From assembly GCA_030651305.1 (NCBI GenBank), contig JAUSCI010000046.1, positions 186,001-250,000 on the forward strand: DNA of 64,000 nucleotides, in the 5' to 3' direction. A program made the translations under genes and the position numbers. The notes under the pieces are model-generated. The model saw only the letters and a program-made list of their open reading frames with translations. It did not search any database and was not told the DNA's origin. This DNA comes from Sulfuritalea sp. (GTDB lineage Bacteria > Pseudomonadota > Gammaproteobacteria > Burkholderiales > Rhodocyclaceae). The number at the start of each line of letters is the position of its first letter. Within the stretch, counting starts at the first letter, position 1. This document shows positions 7,412 through 17,229 of this stretch, one piece after another.

Positions 7412-7646
7412 CCAACCTGACCTCGACAAAGGGGCCATTGGCGCGCTCATGAACCAACCGGGCGTCCTCCAGATCCTCCATGTGCGCCATCAGTCGCTCG
7501 TAATGCGCTGCCGGCAGGAGATACGCCTCGGGCCGGTTGTGGTTGAGGATGGCCACGGGGCTTTCGTCAGCCTGCTTGATGATGTCGGCAAAATTACGCT
7601 TCAGCTCGGTGACGCTTACGGTCATGCTGCTATAGATGGTATCCAT
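7401..7646 (-). CDS. Phd/YefM-family antitoxin
   Basis: From ATG 7646 the product has 81 residues; a second ATG at 7625 gives MTVSVTELKRNFADIIKQAD, the classic Phd/YefM start. It continues VAILNHNRPEAYLLPAAHYE, the second conserved block. Phd proteins repress their operon and bind the toxin with a C-terminal helix, here MEDLEDARLVHERA. The gene precedes and overlaps the RelE-like toxin. Two identical 8-bp palindromes lie 44-76 bp upstream as likely operators. Confidence 0.88.
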   Translation of the reverse strand: MDTIYSSMTVSVTELKRNFADIIKQADESPVAILNHNRPEAYLLPAAHYERLMAHMEDLEDARLVHERANGPFVEVRLDEL

Positions 7647-7689
7647 CGGAACCCCGCCAGAAGAAAATCTGAACCAAAGACAAAGACGC

Positions 7690-7723
7690 CTAATTAGGGT
7701 TAAATTGTAGCATCTAATTAGAT
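7690..7723 (-). promoter_or_regulatory. Paired palindromic operators of the Phd/RelE module
   Basis: CTAATTAG occurs at 7690-7697 and again at 7714-7721, 24 bp apart. The second copy extends to a perfect 12-nt palindrome, ATCTAATTAGAT (7712-7723). On the minus strand a TACAAT -10 candidate lies between the two copies. No good -35 is seen. The arrangement fits cooperative antitoxin binding. Confidence 0.6.
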
Positions 7724-7739
7724 ACTTTTCGCCGTCCAA

Positions 7740-8927
7740 TCAAGTCAGAGTCACCCGCGCAAACTTGCGCTTGCCCACCTGCAGCACGACACAGTCTCCG
7801 GCACTCAGCGCCGTAGCGCGATCGCCGACTTTCTCGCCGTTGACGCGCACGCCGCCGCCATCGATCATGCGCAAGGCATCGGACGTGCTCGGCGTCAGGC
7901 CGGCGGCCTTGAGCACCTGCGCCAGCGAGCCGGCGGCAACGCTGATCGCGGGCATGTCGTCAGGCAGCACGCCGCGCTGGAAGCGCGCCTCGAACTCGGC
8001 CAGGGCGGCGTCCGCATCCTTTGCCGAGTGAAAGCGGGCGACGATCTCCTGCCCCAGCAGCACCTTGATGTCGCGCGGATTGCGCCCTTCGGCCACTTCG
8101 CGCTTGAAGCGGGCGATCTCGTCATTGCCGCGAAACGAAAGCAGCTCGTAGTAGCGCCACATCAGTTCGTCCGACACCGACATCAGTTTGCCGAAGATCT
8201 CGGTGGGCGATTCGGCAATGCCGATGTAATTGCCCAGCGATTTCGACATCTTGTTGACGCCGTCAAGACCTTCCAGCAGCGGCAGCATCAGCACGCACTG
8301 CGGCACCTGGCCGTAGTGCTTCTGCAATTCGCGCCCCATCAGCAGATTGAACTTCTGGTCGGTGCCGCCCAGCTCGACATCGGCCTTCATGGCCACCGAG
8401 TCGTAACCCTGGCACAAGGGGTAAAGGAATTCGTGGATGGCGATGGGCTGGCCGCCGGCGTAGCGCTTGGAAAAGTCGTCGCGTTCGAGCATGCGCGCCA
8501 CCGTGTGGCGGGCAGCCAGCTTGATCATGCCGGCGGCGCCGAGCGGCTCGAACCAGGTCGAGTTGAAGCAGACCTCGGTCTTCTGCGGGTCGAGTATCTT
8601 GAATACCTGCTGGCGATAGGTGTCGGCATTTTCCATAATCTGCTCGCGCGACAGCGGCGGGCGGGTGGCATTCTTGCCGCTCGGATCGCCGATCATGCCG
8701 GTGAAATCGCCGATCAGGAACATCACATGGTGGCCAAGGTCCTGAAAATGCCTCAGCTTGTTGATCAGCACGGTATGCCCCAGATGCAGGTCCGGCGCGG
8801 TCGGATCGAAACCGGCCTTGATGCGCAGCGGACGCCCGGATTTCAGTTTCTCGACGAGTTCGGACTCGATCAGCAGTTCGTCGGTGCCGCGCTTGATCAG
8901 TGCCAGTTGGGAGTCGATAGCGACCAT
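7740..8927 (-). CDS. tyrS: Tyrosyl-tRNA synthetase
   Basis: This 395-residue class I synthetase charges tRNA-Tyr. The HIGH-equivalent is HLGH in [14 protein letters not shown] (about residues 45-58), and the KMSKS loop is intact ([11 protein letters not shown]). A C-terminal S4 RNA-binding domain is present ([19 protein letters not shown]). The start is ATG 8927 ([14 protein letters not shown]), because the longer upstream frame runs through the divergent promoter region. It is a single-copy housekeeping gene, transcribed away from the M23 peptidase gene. Confidence 0.97.
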   Translation of the reverse strand: MVAIDSQLALIKRGTDELLIESELVEKLKSGRPLRIKAGFDPTAPDLHLGHTVLINKLRHFQDLGHHVMFLIGDFTGMIGDPSGKNATRPPLSREQIMENADTYRQQVFKILDPQKTEVCFNSTWFEPLGAAGMIKLAARHTVARMLERDDFSKRYAGGQPIAIHEFLYPLCQGYDSVAMKADVELGGTDQKFNLLMGRELQKHYGQVPQCVLMLPLLEGLDGVNKMSKSLGNYIGIAESPTEIFGKLMSVSDELMWRYYELLSFRGNDEIARFKREVAEGRNPRDIKVLLGQEIVARFHSAKDADAALAEFEARFQRGVLPDDMPAISVAAGSLAQVLKAAGLTPSTSDALRMIDGGGVRVNGEKVGDRATALSAGDCVVLQVGKRKFARVTLT

Positions 8928-8943
8928 GATGACGTAACCCGGT

Positions 8944-8971
8944 TTGACGGAAGGGGGATATTTGCTACACT
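8944..8971 (+). promoter_or_regulatory. Promoter of the M23 peptidase-anmK transcript
   Basis: TTGACG (8944-8949) and TACACT (8966-8971) are separated by 16 bp, and TG at 8963-8964 makes an extended -10. Transcription would start near 8978. This rules out peptidase start codons at or before the -35 box and points to the TTG at 9004 or later. Confidence 0.75.
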
Positions 8972-9003
8972 CACCCGACTTTTTAGCCGGTCCGCCCATC
9001 CAA

Positions 9004-10344
9004 TTGAACAGAAACAAGAGCGGGATTTTAGCGCAACTCCTTCATTTCCGATCCCAACGACCCGGCCATTTCTGGGCCGGCGCGGGTGTGGTCGGCGTTT
9101 CGCTGTTCAGCATGGTCGCCGCCTTCGGCACGGTAAATGACGCGCGTTTGACCGACGTTCCGCAGCGGCAGGTGATCGAACAGTTGGCGCTGCCGGCGCT
9201 GGACGCGACGGCGGACAACGGTCAGAGCTTCGTGCGCGAAGAGCGGGTGCAGCGCGGCGACACGGTGATGGCATTGCTGCAGCGTCTGGGCGTTGATGAT
9301 CCAGCGGCCGTCAACTTTCTGAAAGCCAACACTTCCGCCCATAGCCTGTTCCGCCAGCTCAGTCCGGGCAAAAGCCTGACGGCGAAAACCGGGCCGCTAG
9401 GCGAGCTGCAGATGCTCATTTTCCCGCTCAACGGCAGCAAGGATCAGGCCTTGGTGGTCGAACGCCGGGGTGACCAGCTTTCGGCTTCCGAGCAAGCCCT
9501 GCCGCTGGAAACCCAGGTGGTCATGAAGTCCGCCGAAATCCGTTCTTCCTTGTTCGGCGCAACGGATGCGGCAGGGATCCCGGACTCGGTGGCAACGCAA
9601 CTGGCGGACATTTTCGGCGGCGACATCGATTTTAATCGCGATCTGCGCCGTGGCGACCGCTTCGCCGTGATCTATGAATCGATCAGCCACCTCGGCCGCG
9701 TAGTGCGCAGCGGACGCATCCTCGCCGCCGAATTCGTCAACAACGGCAAGACCTACCGCGCCGCCTGGTTCGCCGATCCTGCCGGCGGCGAAAACAGCAG
9801 CGGCTATTACACCGCCGACGGCAAGAACATCCGCAAGGCCTTCCTGCGCTCGCCGCTGGAATTTTCACGCATCACATCAGGCTTCTCGTCGGCGCGCTTC
9901 CATCCCGTGCTGCAGAAATGGCGCGCACACAAAGGCACCGACTACGGCGCCCCGGTCGGTACCCGGGTAAAAGCAACCGGCAACGGCGTGGTCGAGTATG
10001 TCGGCGCGCAAGGAGGCTACGGCAAGGTGGTCATGCTGCGCCACCAAAGTCGCTACACCACCCTCTATGGGCATCTTTCGGGATTTGCCGCCGGCCTGCG
10101 CAAGGGAACTCGCGTCAGCCAGGGCGATGTGATCGCCTTCGTTGGCGCCACCGGTCTGGCCACCGGTCCTCACCTGCATTACGAGTTCCGCGTCAATGGC
10201 GTGCAGCAGAACCCCCTGGCGATGGCCCTGCCCAGCGCACCGCCCTTGCTGCCGCAACAGCTCGGCCTGTTCCGGGCAAAAACCGAAGCTCGACTCGCCC
10301 GTCTTGATCTGATCCGCGGATTGAACCTCGCCCAGGCTGACTGA
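9004..10344 (+). CDS. Murein endopeptidase, M23 family (MepM-like)
   Basis: From the TTG at 9004 the product is 446 residues. An N-terminal membrane anchor is visible ([18 protein letters not shown]), then a LysM/OapA-like region ([14 protein letters not shown]) and a C-terminal LytM domain. The zinc ligands are intact: [14 protein letters not shown] and [12 protein letters not shown], with YGHLSGF between. Such enzymes cut peptide cross-links in peptidoglycan to allow growth. The exact start is uncertain: no ATG is near, and the promoter excludes the far upstream frame. anmK follows one base later, which links wall cutting with muropeptide recycling. Confidence 0.9.
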   Translation: MNRNKSGILAQLLHFRSQRPGHFWAGAGVVGVSLFSMVAAFGTVNDARLTDVPQRQVIEQLALPALDATADNGQSFVREERVQRGDTVMALLQRLGVDDPAAVNFLKANTSAHSLFRQLSPGKSLTAKTGPLGELQMLIFPLNGSKDQALVVERRGDQLSASEQALPLETQVVMKSAEIRSSLFGATDAAGIPDSVATQLADIFGGDIDFNRDLRRGDRFAVIYESISHLGRVVRSGRILAAEFVNNGKTYRAAWFADPAGGENSSGYYTADGKNIRKAFLRSPLEFSRITSGFSSARFHPVLQKWRAHKGTDYGAPVGTRVKATGNGVVEYVGAQGGYGKVVMLRHQSRYTTLYGHLSGFAAGLRKGTRVSQGDVIAFVGATGLATGPHLHYEFRVNGVQQNPLAMALPSAPPLLPQQLGLFRAKTEARLARLDLIRGLNLAQAD

Positions 10345-10345
10345 C

Positions 10346-11446
10346 ATGGCATCGGCTATGTCGCTGGTCGTAGGGCTGATGTCCGGGACCAGCCTCGATG
10401 GCGTCGATGCCGCTCTGGTCGACTTCTCCGCAGGCCGTCCGCGCACGCTGGCGACGTTCTGGCTGCCGTATTCGCCCGCCATTCGCCAGCAGGCCTTGCA
10501 ATTGCAGACGGCGCAGCCCGATGAAATCCACTTTGCCGCACTGCTTGCCAACGAACTGGCGCACTGCTACGCGGACGCGGTGCACCAGGTGCTCGCCAGT
10601 GCCGGCGTGGATGCGGCGCAGGTCGCGGCCATCGGCTGCCACGGCCAGACCATCCGCCATCGGCCGGTAGCCGGCTATAGCCTGCAGTTGAACAATCCGG
10701 CACTGCTCGCCGAGCTTGCCGGGATCAGCGTCGTGGCTGATTTCCGCAGTCGCGACATTGCCGCGGGAGGCCAGGGCGCGCCGCTGGTGCCTGCCTTTCA
10801 TGCCGCCGTGTTTGGCGATCCGCAGCAGCATCGGATCATCCTCAACATCGGCGGCATCGCCAATCTCACCGACCTCAAGCCGGGAAAGCCGGTGCGGGGG
10901 TTCGACTGCGGTCCGGGCAATCTGTTGATGGATGCCTGGATAGAACGCCATCAGGGGCTGAGCTACGACGACGCCGGCTGCTGGGCCAGCGAGGGGCAGG
11001 TGCGCCCTGAACTACTGCACAGCCTGCTCACGGATGCCTTCTTCAGCACCAGCCCGCCAAAAAGTTGCGGTCGGGACGAATTCAATATTTCGTGGCTGGA
11101 GAGTCACCTTGCCGGCAGCGAACGGCCGGAAGACGTGCAAGCGACGCTGCTCGAACTCACCGCAGTATCGGCAACCGACGCCATAGCCCGCTGGTGCGGC
11201 AGCCCCGTCGAACTTTTTGTCTGTGGCGGCGGCGCCCGCAATCTGGCGCTCATGGCGCGCCTGCAAGGCCATCTGCCGGATTGCCGTGTCGCCGGCACCG
11301 ACTCTCTGGGGCAACCCGCCGACTGGGTCGAGGCGGTAGCTTTTGCCTGGCTGGCTTGGCGCACCCTGCGCGGCGAAGCGGGGAATCTGGCGGAAGTGAC
11401 CGGCGCCAGCGGCCCGCGAGTACTCGGCGCCATCTATCCGCGGTAG
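10346..11446 (+). CDS. anmK: Anhydro-N-acetylmuramic acid kinase
   Basis: This 366-residue kinase phosphorylates and opens 1,6-anhydroMurNAc to MurNAc-6-phosphate during cell-wall recycling. Family motifs are intact: GLMSGTSLDGVDAALVDF at the N terminus, IGCHGQTIRH, LNIGGIANLTDL, DCGPGNLLMDAW and FVCGGGARNLALM. The length is normal. It directly follows the M23 peptidase gene, so release and reuse of muropeptides appear to be encoded together. The erpA terminator lies between this gene and the convergent erpA. Confidence 0.96.
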   Translation: MASAMSLVVGLMSGTSLDGVDAALVDFSAGRPRTLATFWLPYSPAIRQQALQLQTAQPDEIHFAALLANELAHCYADAVHQVLASAGVDAAQVAAIGCHGQTIRHRPVAGYSLQLNNPALLAELAGISVVADFRSRDIAAGGQGAPLVPAFHAAVFGDPQQHRIILNIGGIANLTDLKPGKPVRGFDCGPGNLLMDAWIERHQGLSYDDAGCWASEGQVRPELLHSLLTDAFFSTSPPKSCGRDEFNISWLESHLAGSERPEDVQATLLELTAVSATDAIARWCGSPVELFVCGGGARNLALMARLQGHLPDCRVAGTDSLGQPADWVEAVAFAWLAWRTLRGEAGNLAEVTGASGPRVLGAIYPR

Positions 11447-11450
11447 ACGA

Positions 11451-11480
11451 AAAAAGGCGCGGAGCCCACGGCTCCGAGCC
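11451..11480 (-). terminator. Rho-independent terminator of erpA
   Basis: On the minus strand a stem CGGAGCC-GTG-GGCTCCG is followed by CGCC and a run of six T. It begins about 20 bp after the erpA stop. The T-run exists only in this orientation, so it does not serve anmK. Confidence 0.82.
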
Positions 11481-11500
11481 CTTCGCTCAAAACAATCGAA

Positions 11501-11851
11501 TCAGGCCGAGAACGACGATCCGCAACCGCAGGTACTGGTGGCGTTCGGATTCTTGATCACGAACTGGGAACCCTCAAGCCCCTCGGAGTAATCAATTTCA
11601 GCGCCGACCAGGTACTGATAGCTCATCGGGTCGATCAGCAGCGATACGCCGCCCTTTTCCATTACGGTGTCGTCTTCGTTGGTTACTTCATCGAACGTAA
11701 ACCCATACTGAAAACCGGAGCATCCGCCGCCGGTCACAAACACCCGCAGCTTGAGTTCGGGGTTGCCTTCCTCGGCGATGAGCTCCTTGACCTTGGCCGC
11801 CGCATTGTCAGTGAAATTGAGCGGTGCCGGCATTTCGGTGGGTGCGTTCAT
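11501..11851 (-). CDS. erpA: Iron-sulfur cluster insertion protein ErpA
   Basis: This 116-residue A-type carrier passes Fe-S clusters to target proteins. The three cluster cysteines are present: [11 protein letters not shown] in the middle and [11 protein letters not shown] at the end. The start is the ATG at 11851 ([15 protein letters not shown]) with an AGGAG site eight bases upstream; the longer in-frame extension lacks family similarity. It is transcribed alone or from a promoter behind the bactofilin gene, and an intrinsic terminator follows. Confidence 0.95.
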   Translation of the reverse strand: MNAPTEMPAPLNFTDNAAAKVKELIAEEGNPELKLRVFVTGGGCSGFQYGFTFDEVTNEDDTVMEKGGVSLLIDPMSYQYLVGAEIDYSEGLEGSQFVIKNPNATSTCGCGSSFSA

Positions 11852-11929
11852 GGTGTTCTCCTGTTGGGGGGGTGCTACGCAATGGGACTTAGGTATGTCC
11901 ACAAATTATGGTTTCAATAGCGCGGAAGG

Positions 11930-12331
11930 TCAATTACTGGCTGCCAGCTTCAATTCCACCGCCTTCGCCGGCGCGCCCTGATGCACCAGGCGGCCCTGCA
12001 CTATGGCCCCGAGATGCATCTCGATCGTGCTGTACTCGACATCACCCGTGACCCGGGCGTGCGGCTGAAGTTCAAGAAAATCGCTTGAATACACCGAACC
12101 GACGACGGTGCCGTTGATAACCAGATGGGACACCGAGATCTCGCCCTCTATCCGCGCGTGCTCGCTGATCACCAGCGTCGCCGGTTGTCCTTCGGCGCCG
12201 CGTACGTTGCCCCTGACCTCGCCATCCACGCGCAGACCACCGGTAAAGGTCACGTCGCCATCGAGCGCCGTGCCGACCCCGATCAGACTGTCGATACGTC
12301 CTTGCGGCTTGCTGGTTTTTTTGCCGAACAT
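11930..12331 (-). CDS. Bactofilin family protein
   Basis: This 133-residue protein has the bactofilin beta-helix pattern of short repeats: IGVGTALDGDVTFTGGLRVD, GEVRGNV, EHARIEGEISVSHLVINGTV and YSTIEMHLGAIVQGRLVH. Bactofilins form membrane-associated filaments that position cell-wall enzymes. The basic N terminus (MFGKKTSKPQGR) may bind membrane. Wall-recycling genes (M23 peptidase, anmK) are close by, which fits a wall-related role, though that is inference. It lies 43 bp after the DUF6776-like gene on the same strand. Confidence 0.92.
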   Translation of the reverse strand: MFGKKTSKPQGRIDSLIGVGTALDGDVTFTGGLRVDGEVRGNVRGAEGQPATLVISEHARIEGEISVSHLVINGTVVGSVYSSDFLELQPHARVTGDVEYSTIEMHLGAIVQGRLVHQGAPAKAVELKLAASN

Positions 12332-12374
12332 TATTGGAATCTCCTCACCTGTAATTCCTGCGAAAGCGTGCCGC

Positions 12375-13142
12375 TCAAAGAGCCACGCTCTGACTGGCCT
12401 TGACCACGCCGTCCTGGATCAAACGCACCTCGACACGCTGAATCCGCGCTTCGGCGGCCACCTTGAACGTGCCTTCCAGGCGCCGGAAGTAACGAAAATT
12501 CACCTGATACTGGCCCGCTGCGGGTTCCCCGGCGGCGGGGAACTGCATCATAGCAGTCTCTTTGCCCCGCTGCACGGTCGCAATCAGCTGGATCATGCCG
12601 TTGAATTCCCGGTCTTTCTTGTCCCAGGTTTGTGCCACCAGCAGGCGATAGGTGTATTGGCCACCACCACCGGGAAGTATCTGCAGCCGACTGATCGCCA
12701 GGCCGGAATCCCCGGCCGGGCCCCCCGCCAGGCTTTCAAACGTCGCCAGATCTGACTTGAGGCGAATATTTTCCTCTTCCAGTATCCGTATCTGACCGGA
12801 AAGCTGCTCCTGCGAGGTGCTCTCTATACGCAGGCGGCTTTCGCTGGCATTCGCCACCTTGCGCGCGCTTTCCAGGTCGGATTCCAACTGCGCAATACGT
12901 TCCCGCATTCCGGCAATTTCGTGCTCGCTGGCGCCCTGGTGGAAACCGGCAAAGCGCTGCCCGGCGTCATAAATCCAGCCGGCCACAGCCAGCGACGCAC
13001 CGGCAAGAACCACCACGGACAGCGCCCGCCAGTACCACGGCAGATGGGTCCGCACCGCGACCCGCGGTGCGGAAATACCGAAGCGGCCGCGCAGCCGCCT
13101 CAGTGTCAGGGCAAGACGGGAACTTGCGAAAGACCCGAACAT
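12375..13142 (-). CDS. Membrane-anchored coiled-coil protein (DUF6776-like)
   Basis: This 255-residue protein has a basic N terminus, one membrane segment near residues 36-60 ([20 protein letters not shown]) and a long coiled coil at about residues 75-140 ([18 protein letters not shown] and [18 protein letters not shown]). A small beta-rich domain follows ([20 protein letters not shown], then [14 protein letters not shown]). This layout is typical of the DUF6776 group found next to bactofilin genes in betaproteobacteria. A role with the bactofilin at the envelope is likely but unproven. Its start overlaps the end of argC by 37 bp. Confidence 0.8.
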   Translation of the reverse strand: MFGSFASSRLALTLRRLRGRFGISAPRVAVRTHLPWYWRALSVVVLAGASLAVAGWIYDAGQRFAGFHQGASEHEIAGMRERIAQLESDLESARKVANASESRLRIESTSQEQLSGQIRILEEENIRLKSDLATFESLAGGPAGDSGLAISRLQILPGGGGQYTYRLLVAQTWDKKDREFNGMIQLIATVQRGKETAMMQFPAAGEPAAGQYQVNFRYFRRLEGTFKVAAEARIQRVEVRLIQDGVVKASQSVAL

Positions 13143-14143
13143 TCGTCCACACCAAACATGATGTTCATGTTCTGCACTGCCTGCCCGGCGGCGCCCTTGA
13201 CCAGGTTGTCGATCACCGCAAGCACCACCAGCGTGTCCCCCCCCTGCGGCCGATGCAGCGCAATGCGGCAGGTGTTCGCCGCGCGCACCGAGCGCGTCTC
13301 GGGATGCGATTTCGGCGGCATGACGTCGACAAACGGCTCGGCGGCGTAACGCTGTTCGAACAGGGCCTGAAAATCTTCTTCGCGGGTAATGCGCGCGTAG
13401 AGCGTGGCATGGATGCCGCGAATCATCGGCGTCAGGTGCGGCACGAAGGTCAGGCCGACCTCGTCCGCCGTCTTCCCGGCGACGCGCGCCAGTCCCTGCC
13501 GGATCTCAGGCAGATGGCGATGGCCCGGTACCCCGTAGGCCTTGAAATTGTCCGATGCCTCGGAAAACAGCGTGCCGATTTCGGCCTTGCGACCAGCGCC
13601 GGACACTCCCGACTTGGCGTCCGCAATCAGGTGATCGAGGTCTACGCAGCCAGCCTCCACCAGCGGCAGGAAGCCCAGTTGCGTCGCTGTCGGGTAACAA
13701 CCGGGGTTCGCCACCAGGCGGGCGGTGCGAATCTGTTCGCGATTCACCTCGGGCAAGCCATACACCGCCTCGGCGACAAGACCCGGGCTGGCGTGGCTCA
13801 TGCCGTACCACTGCTCCCACAAGGCCACATCCTTGATGCGGAAATCAGCGGCCAGGTCGATGACCTTCACCCCCGCTTCAAGCAAGCCAGTCGCCTGCTG
13901 CATGGCAATGCCGTTTGGGGTGGCGAAGAACACCACGTCGCACTCGTTTAACGGTGCATCTTTTGGATCGCTGAACTTCAGGCTGACGGCGCCGCGAAGA
14001 CTGGAAAACATATCGGCGACGGCCGTACCGGCCTCGCCGCGCGACGTGATGGCCGTCAGTTCAACGTCGGAATGCCTTGCCAGCAAGCGCAGCAATTCCA
14101 CCCCGGTGTAGCCCGTGCCGCCGACGATACCCGCCTTGATCAT
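13106..14143 (-). CDS. argC: N-acetyl-gamma-glutamyl-phosphate reductase
   Basis: This 345-residue enzyme performs the third step of arginine biosynthesis, the NADPH-dependent reduction of N-acetylglutamyl phosphate. The Rossmann motif [17 protein letters not shown] is at the N terminus. The catalytic cysteine lies in [15 protein letters not shown] and the partner histidine in [14 protein letters not shown] 14143 is preceded by AGGAG at a six-base spacing, which fixes the start. The C-terminal coding end overlaps the next gene by 37 bp, suggesting coupled translation. Confidence 0.96.
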   Translation of the reverse strand: MIKAGIVGGTGYTGVELLRLLARHSDVELTAITSRGEAGTAVADMFSSLRGAVSLKFSDPKDAPLNECDVVFFATPNGIAMQQATGLLEAGVKVIDLAADFRIKDVALWEQWYGMSHASPGLVAEAVYGLPEVNREQIRTARLVANPGCYPTATQLGFLPLVEAGCVDLDHLIADAKSGVSGAGRKAEIGTLFSEASDNFKAYGVPGHRHLPEIRQGLARVAGKTADEVGLTFVPHLTPMIRGIHATLYARITREEDFQALFEQRYAAEPFVDVMPPKSHPETRSVRAANTCRIALHRPQGGDTLVVLAVIDNLVKGAAGQAVQNMNIMFGVDECSGLSQVPVLP

Positions 14144-14200
14144 GCCCAACTCCTTGCTGCGAATGGTTGATGGTAACCCCTAATCCCACCAGGGGATACC

Positions 14201-14221
14201 GTCCGCGCCTCAGGCGCGGAC
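14201..14221. repeat. Perfect hairpin before argC
   Basis: GTCCGCGCC-TCA-GGCGCGGAC is a perfect 9-bp inverted repeat in the 130 bp between rpsI and argC. It has no T-run on either strand. It may be a secondary RNA structure in the argC leader or a short repeat remnant. Confidence 0.45.
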
Positions 14222-14230
14222 ATAAGACGC

Positions 14231-14253
14231 AAAAGCCGCCCCGAAGGCGGCTC
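14231..14253 (-). terminator. Rho-independent terminator of rplM-rpsI
   Basis: On the minus strand AGCCGCC-TTCG-GGGCGGCT is followed by TTTT. It lies about 30 bp behind the rpsI stop and ends the ribosomal-protein transcript before argC. Confidence 0.8.
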
Positions 14254-14282
14254 TTGGACAACAGCGATACAACTGCTGATGC

Positions 14283-14675
14283 TTAGCGCTTCGAGAACTG
14301 CTTGCGCCGGCGCGCCTTGCGGAAGCCGACCTTTTTGCGCTCTACTTCGCGCGCATCGCGGGTAACGAATCCGGCGGTCGACAGCGCAGGTTTCAGCGTC
14401 GCATCGTATTCGATCAGGGCGCGGGTGATTCCGTGCCTTACCGCACCGGCCTGGCCGGACTCACCGCCGCCTTCGACATTCACCAGAATATCAAAGGTGC
14501 TGGTGTGCTGGGTCAGTACCAACGGCTGACGCACCACCATGCGACCGGTTTCGCGCGAGAAAAACTCGTCGACCGGCTTGTCGTTGACCACGAACTTGCC
14601 GCTGCCGGTGCGCAGGAACACGCGCGCAATGGCGGTCTTGCGGCGACCGGTTCCATAATATTGGGTGACTGCCAT
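14283..14675 (-). CDS. rpsI: Small ribosomal subunit protein uS9
   Basis: This 130-residue protein begins [20 protein letters not shown] and ends with the basic tail [14 protein letters not shown] that reaches the ribosomal P site. The start is ATG 14675 with AGGAG upstream; one codon of longer frame exists. It is second in the conserved rplM-rpsI operon, 24 bp behind rplM. Length and sequence are normal. Confidence 0.98.
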   Translation of the reverse strand: MAVTQYYGTGRRKTAIARVFLRTGSGKFVVNDKPVDEFFSRETGRMVVRQPLVLTQHTSTFDILVNVEGGGESGQAGAVRHGITRALIEYDATLKPALSTAGFVTRDAREVERKKVGFRKARRRKQFSKR

Positions 14676-14699
14676 CAAAACTCCTTAGATTTCCAGCGC

Positions 14700-15128
14700 T
14701 CAGATGTCGAGTGACTTGGGCTGCTGGGCGGCGTGCGGGTGGGCAGCGCCAGCATAGCACTTCATCTTCTTCAGCATCGCGTAGCCCAGCGGGCCCTTGG
14801 GCAACATGCCCTTGACCGCCTTTTCCAGGATGCGGCCGGGAAAACGCTGCTGCAGCTTGGTGAAGTTGGTTTCATTGATGCCGCCCGGATAGCCGGTGTG
14901 GCGGTAGTACATCTTGTCCTCGGCCTTGTTGCCGGTGACGCGCAGTTTGTCGACGTTCACCACGACGATGAAATCGCCGGTATCGACGTGCGGCGTGTAG
15001 ATGGCCTTGTGCTTGCCCCGCAGCCGGCCTGCAATCACGGACGCCAGGCGACCGAGTACCTTGTCCGTCGCATCGACGACAAACCAGTCGTGCTCGACCT
15101 CATGCGCCTTGGCGGAAAATGTTTTCAT
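14700..15128 (-). CDS. rplM: Large ribosomal subunit protein uL13
   Basis: This 142-residue protein begins [20 protein letters not shown] and contains the uL13 core ([41 protein letters not shown] and the [12 protein letters not shown] block). It is an early-assembling 50S protein. It is first in the rplM-rpsI operon; the 140 bp upstream to the YeeE gene should hold the promoter, which I could not assign to clear boxes. Confidence 0.98.
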   Translation of the reverse strand: MKTFSAKAHEVEHDWFVVDATDKVLGRLASVIAGRLRGKHKAIYTPHVDTGDFIVVVNVDKLRVTGNKAEDKMYYRHTGYPGGINETNFTKLQQRFPGRILEKAVKGMLPKGPLGYAMLKKMKCYAGAAHPHAAQQPKSLDI

Positions 15129-15267
15129 TCTGGTGTTCCTTGCGTGCTTCGATAACCCGACCTGCGCGGCAATGAATGGAACCCGCCCATGCGCTTCTCG
15201 GAAAGCCGAGCATTCTAACCAATCGCCGAAGCCCGTGTCAAATGGGATTTGTCGCGGCTCACAGCCC

Positions 15268-16368
15268 TCAGGCTTCCTGCATCATGCGCCAGTACTGATA
15301 CTTCATCATCGCGGCGGAACCCGCCACGATGGAAACCAGTGTCAGCACCGACCCCAGGGCCAGCGTCGAAACCCCGGTGATCCCCTGTCCGATGGTGCAA
15401 CCCATGGATAAAACACCGCCTATGCCCATCAGCACGGCACCGACGGCGTGGTTGGCGAAATCGCCACCATTGACGAACCACTCGACGCGAAAGCTGCGCG
15501 TAAGCAACGCATAGAGCAACGAGCCGACGATCACGCCGACCAGCGCCATGATGCCGAAATTGATCAGGGACGTATCTGCCGGATTCATCACATAGCGCGC
15601 CAGATCGCCCATCGGACTCATGAACGTGAAGGACTGGATTTCGACGCGCAAGGGCTTGACGTCGGCAAAGTCGGCGAACTCCTTCCAGGCCACGCCCATC
15701 GGCCCGGCGGTGACATACCAGCCGACGACAACCGCGAGACCGATCACCGCGCCGCCCAGGATCAGATCGAAGCTGCCGCGAAAATCGCGCGAAGAAAAGA
15801 TGAATCCGAGCAAGGCTACGCCCAGGGCGACCCCGAACGCGGTATTGCCGAGCCCGGTCAAGTCCCCCAGCGCCTGACTGGCCTTGCCGGCGGCAGCGAG
15901 ATTGATGGTGGTCGCCGACATCATGCTGCCGAATACCGTGTCGTAGAAGTTGGTCCATAACATCGCGTAGGCGCAGGCCGACGCAATCACCAGAACCACC
16001 AGGGATTTCAGGTTGCCGCCGCCGACGCGCACCAGGGTCTTGTTGCCGCAGCCCGAAGCCAGCGTCATGCCGATGCCGAACATGAGCCCCCCCAGCACAT
16101 AGCGCAGCCACGCCAGATTGGCGGTCCGGTAGGGCGGGAAGGTACTGGTGCCGATGACCGCCTTGCCCGAGGCTTCGAGCACCACGACGCCGAGCGTGGC
16201 CACCGCAATCGCCAGCATCCAGGCCCGCAAGCGACCCGTGTCGCCCATGTTGACCCAGTCCGAAACGGCGCCCATGGTGCAGAAGTTGGTCTTGTTGGCG
16301 ACCGCACCCATGATGATGCCGGTGACGAAAACGATGCCCAGAATCTGCAGATGAATATTGAATTCCAT
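15268..16368 (-). CDS. YeeE/YedE-family (TsuA-like) sulfur compound transporter
   Basis: This 366-residue inner-membrane protein has about ten hydrophobic segments. Conserved cysteines of the thiosulfate-transporter family sit in NFCTMG (C30), SGCGNKTL (C107) and [12 protein letters not shown] (C324). In TsuA such cysteines pass thiosulfate through the pore. The length matches the full-length two-half form of the family. No tusA-like or sulfurtransferase gene adjoins it, so the substrate (thiosulfate or related) rests on family knowledge only. Confidence 0.9.
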   Translation of the reverse strand: MEFNIHLQILGIVFVTGIIMGAVANKTNFCTMGAVSDWVNMGDTGRLRAWMLAIAVATLGVVVLEASGKAVIGTSTFPPYRTANLAWLRYVLGGLMFGIGMTLASGCGNKTLVRVGGGNLKSLVVLVIASACAYAMLWTNFYDTVFGSMMSATTINLAAAGKASQALGDLTGLGNTAFGVALGVALLGFIFSSRDFRGSFDLILGGAVIGLAVVVGWYVTAGPMGVAWKEFADFADVKPLRVEIQSFTFMSPMGDLARYVMNPADTSLINFGIMALVGVIVGSLLYALLTRSFRVEWFVNGGDFANHAVGAVLMGIGGVLSMGCTIGQGITGVSTLALGSVLTLVSIVAGSAAMMKYQYWRMMQEA

Positions 16369-16472
16369 GACTCTCCCCCAAGTCCAGAATGTCTAAGTTC
16401 TTGTCCAGCCGGCAATTCTAGAATAGCGGCGGCGGCGGGGAATCAGTCTTCTTTGACCGCAAATAATGGCAA

Positions 16473-17153
16473 TCAATTGCCGCTGGCGTAAGGGGTCGGG
16501 TCCGCCAGGCCGGCATCGGCAAAGCCCTGGCGGCGCAAGCGGCAGGAATCGCACACGCCGCAGGCGCGGCCCTCCGCATCGGCCTGATAGCAGGACACCG
16601 TCAGCCCGTAATCCACTCCCAGCCGACCGCCTTGCTCGATGATCTGCGCCTTGCTCATGTCGATCAGCGGCGCGTGCAGCTTGAGTGGTCGGCCTTCCAC
16701 CGCCGCCTTGGTCGCCAGATTGGCGAGCGACTCGAAGGCGCGAATGAATTCCGGCCGGCAATCCGGATAGCCCGAGTAATCCACGGCATTGACGCCGACA
16801 AAGATGTCCTGCGCACCCAGCACCTCGGCCCAGGCCAGCGCCAGGGACAGCATGATGGTGTTGCGCGCCGGCACGTAGGTGACGGGAATGCCGGGCTGGA
16901 CGCCGGTGGTCGGGACAGCAATCGACCTGTCGGTCAGCGCCGAGCCACCGAGCTGTCCGAGGTCGAGCTTGAGTACGCGATGGGCGGTCGCCCCCAGCGC
17001 GGCGGCGACGCGCCCGGCCGCATGCAGCTCGGCGCCATGGCGCTGTCCGTAATCGAGCGACAGGCAGTGGCAGGCATAGCCCTGCTCGCGCGCCAGCGCC
17101 AGCACCGTGGCGGAATCGAGACCGCCGGAGAGAAGAACGACTGCAGGTTGCAT
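16473..17153 (-). CDS. queC: 7-cyano-7-deazaguanine synthase
   Basis: This 226-residue enzyme makes preQ0 from 7-carboxy-7-deazaguanine with ATP and ammonia in queuosine biosynthesis. The PP-loop motif is [17 protein letters not shown] at the N terminus. A zinc site is formed by [20 protein letters not shown] near residues 193-212. [17 protein letters not shown] is also typical. It is divergently placed from miaB with 76 bp between; both genes modify tRNA anticodon-loop positions. Confidence 0.96.
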   Translation of the reverse strand: MQPAVVLLSGGLDSATVLALAREQGYACHCLSLDYGQRHGAELHAAGRVAAALGATAHRVLKLDLGQLGGSALTDRSIAVPTTGVQPGIPVTYVPARNTIMLSLALAWAEVLGAQDIFVGVNAVDYSGYPDCRPEFIRAFESLANLATKAAVEGRPLKLHAPLIDMSKAQIIEQGGRLGVDYGLTVSCYQADAEGRACGVCDSCRLRRQGFADAGLADPTPYASGN

Positions 17154-17193
17154 GGCGGCGATGGTAGCAAACAGCCGGCGACTGCGGCTGCTC

Positions 17194-17199
17194 TATAAT
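17194..17199 (+). promoter_or_regulatory. -10 element before miaB
   Basis: A perfect TATAAT lies 31 bp upstream of the miaB ATG. No recognisable -35 box sits 16-18 bp further upstream. It probably drives the miaB-phoH-ybeY-corC-lnt run. Confidence 0.5.
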
Positions 17200-17229
17200 C
17201 TTCACCTCTAAACTTTTCCGCGACCGACG

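Noticed and set aside
7809-7832. Possible sixth copy of the 24-bp repeat in tyrS (minus strand, 20 of 22 fixed positions)
   Set aside because: It encodes EKVGDRATA in the S4 domain, where similar residues are normal in TyrS, and there is no insertion. It is probably chance similarity.
15215-16381. Alternative long frame overlapping the YeeE gene on the same strand
   Set aside because: Its translation is rich in Arg/Gly/His without membrane segments, whereas the chosen frame has the full transporter with conserved cysteines.
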